From Haplomitrium mnioides (Eukaryota > Marchantiophyta > Haplomitriopsida > Calobryales), in the NCBI GenBank assembly GCA_049999725.1, contig JBNGIS010020186.1, positions 17,677-37,958 on the forward strand: 20,282 nucleotides of DNA. Reading direction: 5' to 3'. Every line of letters starts with the position of its first letter. The first letter of the stretch is position 1. Below are positions 19,329-20,282 of this stretch, piece after piece. The notes under the pieces are model-generated. The model was not told where the DNA came from. It was given only the letters and a program-made list of their open reading frames with translations, and ran no database searches. The translations under genes were made by a program, and so were the position numbers.

Positions 19329-20282
19329 TGTGACAAAAGAATCTTAATTCTTAGAGAAATCTTCACTTTCAGAATTCAGGACAATTTAGGGTTCATGTTC
19401 ACATTCTCCATGCTCCAAAGCGGATTCCAGAATTTTGAATCGGATTGCATTAACCCCAAAAACCAACTCCAAAGCACTACTTCTGGTTCTATCTGACACT
19501 TCCGAAGCTCTGCTTCTGACCCTGTTCCGCCAACAGTCCGACGCCGCAGTCAAGTGGGAAGTTGGAACGCATTGTCCTTCTCTGTCCTTTCCTGTACTTC
19601 CCCCCCCCCTCCGTACGTTGACCTGACAACTACGCGACACCGTTGCTGACGTTTCTTCTGACTTTTCTCGCTTCCCGACAAATCGTAACCTTCGGAACGC
19701 AGCCGCCCAACGCCGTTTTCCTCTTGGAAGATTGACCGTTGTTCCGCTAGTTCCTTCGGACTTCGGAAATCCCTCTTTGGACTAAACCTCGACCCTTTCC
19801 GAATCAGAACTTCTGACTCCTAGCGTAAACTTCCGCTAGACATCTCCTTTCGCCACGCGTTCTTCCTATGTTTTGGATCCTTCTAATCTAGTTTCCTTGT
19901 TCGCTCTTCTGATTCCCACTTCCACCAAATTTGTGCTCTATTTATGCTCGCGCATCGTCCAAGAAATCTGTTTTCTCCCTTGCGAATCACAAGGCCAAAG
20001 GAGAAGCTTCTCTGGCTCTCCTTTTTTTTTTTCTCTTTCCTTCCTCTCGTAGCTAGTTATGCCGAGTTTTTGGATTTAAGGTTCGCACCTTGAGCAAAGG
20101 ATTGGAAATTCTCAGTGATTCCTAGTCCGTCGACTGGAACTCAACCCCACTGATCCGTCGATCTGCACGGTTAATTCTCACCAATTCTTCTTTTTCATCC
20201 TTCTGCCTTTTCTACAAGGCTCCTACTCGCCTCAGTGATCAAGTAGGCCCTACGATCTACTCGGGATACACCTCCTTACCGT
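19329..20282 (+). other. non-coding region, possible start of another LTR
   Basis: The LINE-like coding ends just before TGTGACAAAAG at 19329, a sequence that could begin an LTR. The next 950 bases are pyrimidine-rich on the plus strand, with a ten-C run at 19600-19609, a T-run near 20022-20031 and a TATA-like TATTTATG at about 19939. No gene, matching second LTR or target-site duplication lies inside the window. A promoter or LINE 5' region remains possible. Confidence 0.3.

Overview
This window contains no recognisable host gene. It is a nest of repeats from a large, repeat-rich plant nuclear genome. The sequence shows a Ty3/gypsy LTR retrotransposon with plant-like gag-pol, a non-LTR retrotransposon (LINE) with endonuclease and reverse transcriptase, long minisatellite arrays, and decay dominated by C-to-T/G-to-A changes, which suggests heavy cytosine methylation. 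A gymnosperm is a plausible host, but the sequence does not prove this.

Layout. Positions 1-380 hold a GA microsatellite and unassigned AT-rich sequence. Positions 383-558 are a seven-copy array with an exact 23-bp period. Positions 579-985 carry degenerate 20-21 bp repeats. Positions 1090-3640 are a degenerate minisatellite, again built on a 23-bp unit, organised into a higher-order repeat of about 0.92-0.95 kb. From about 3640 to 3779 comes the 3' end of a minus-strand LINE. Positions 3780-16117 are a complete Ty3/gypsy element of 12,338 bp: 5' LTR 3780-6993, primer-binding site near 7002, gag-pol 7202-12668, polypurine tract 12821-12832 and 3' LTR 12833-16117. It is flanked by the 5-bp target-site duplication CCAAC (3775-3779 and 16118-16122). 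The minus-strand LINE resumes at 16118 and runs to about 19328. Its C-terminus, reverse transcriptase, spacer and endonuclease follow in that left-to-right order. Positions 19329-20282 are non-coding and may be the start of a further LTR (tentative).

How the parts relate. The LTR retrotransposon landed inside the last part of the LINE ORF2. Reading across the empty site with one CCAAC copy gives a continuous LINE frame to a stop at 3715-3717, with a candidate AATAAA signal beyond it. The LINE itself lies against, and probably inserted into, the 23-bp minisatellite. All coding parts are dead. Gag-pol was one long frame and now has at least sixteen in-frame stops and one 1-bp frameshift. The LINE has several stops and shifts, and both catalytic aspartates of its YADD box are replaced.

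The most interesting signals are the clean nested insertion, the 23-bp higher-order minisatellite, and a dense one-strand cluster of ACGTG (ABRE/G-box core) motifs in the LTR that the two LTR copies have lost at different sites by transitions.
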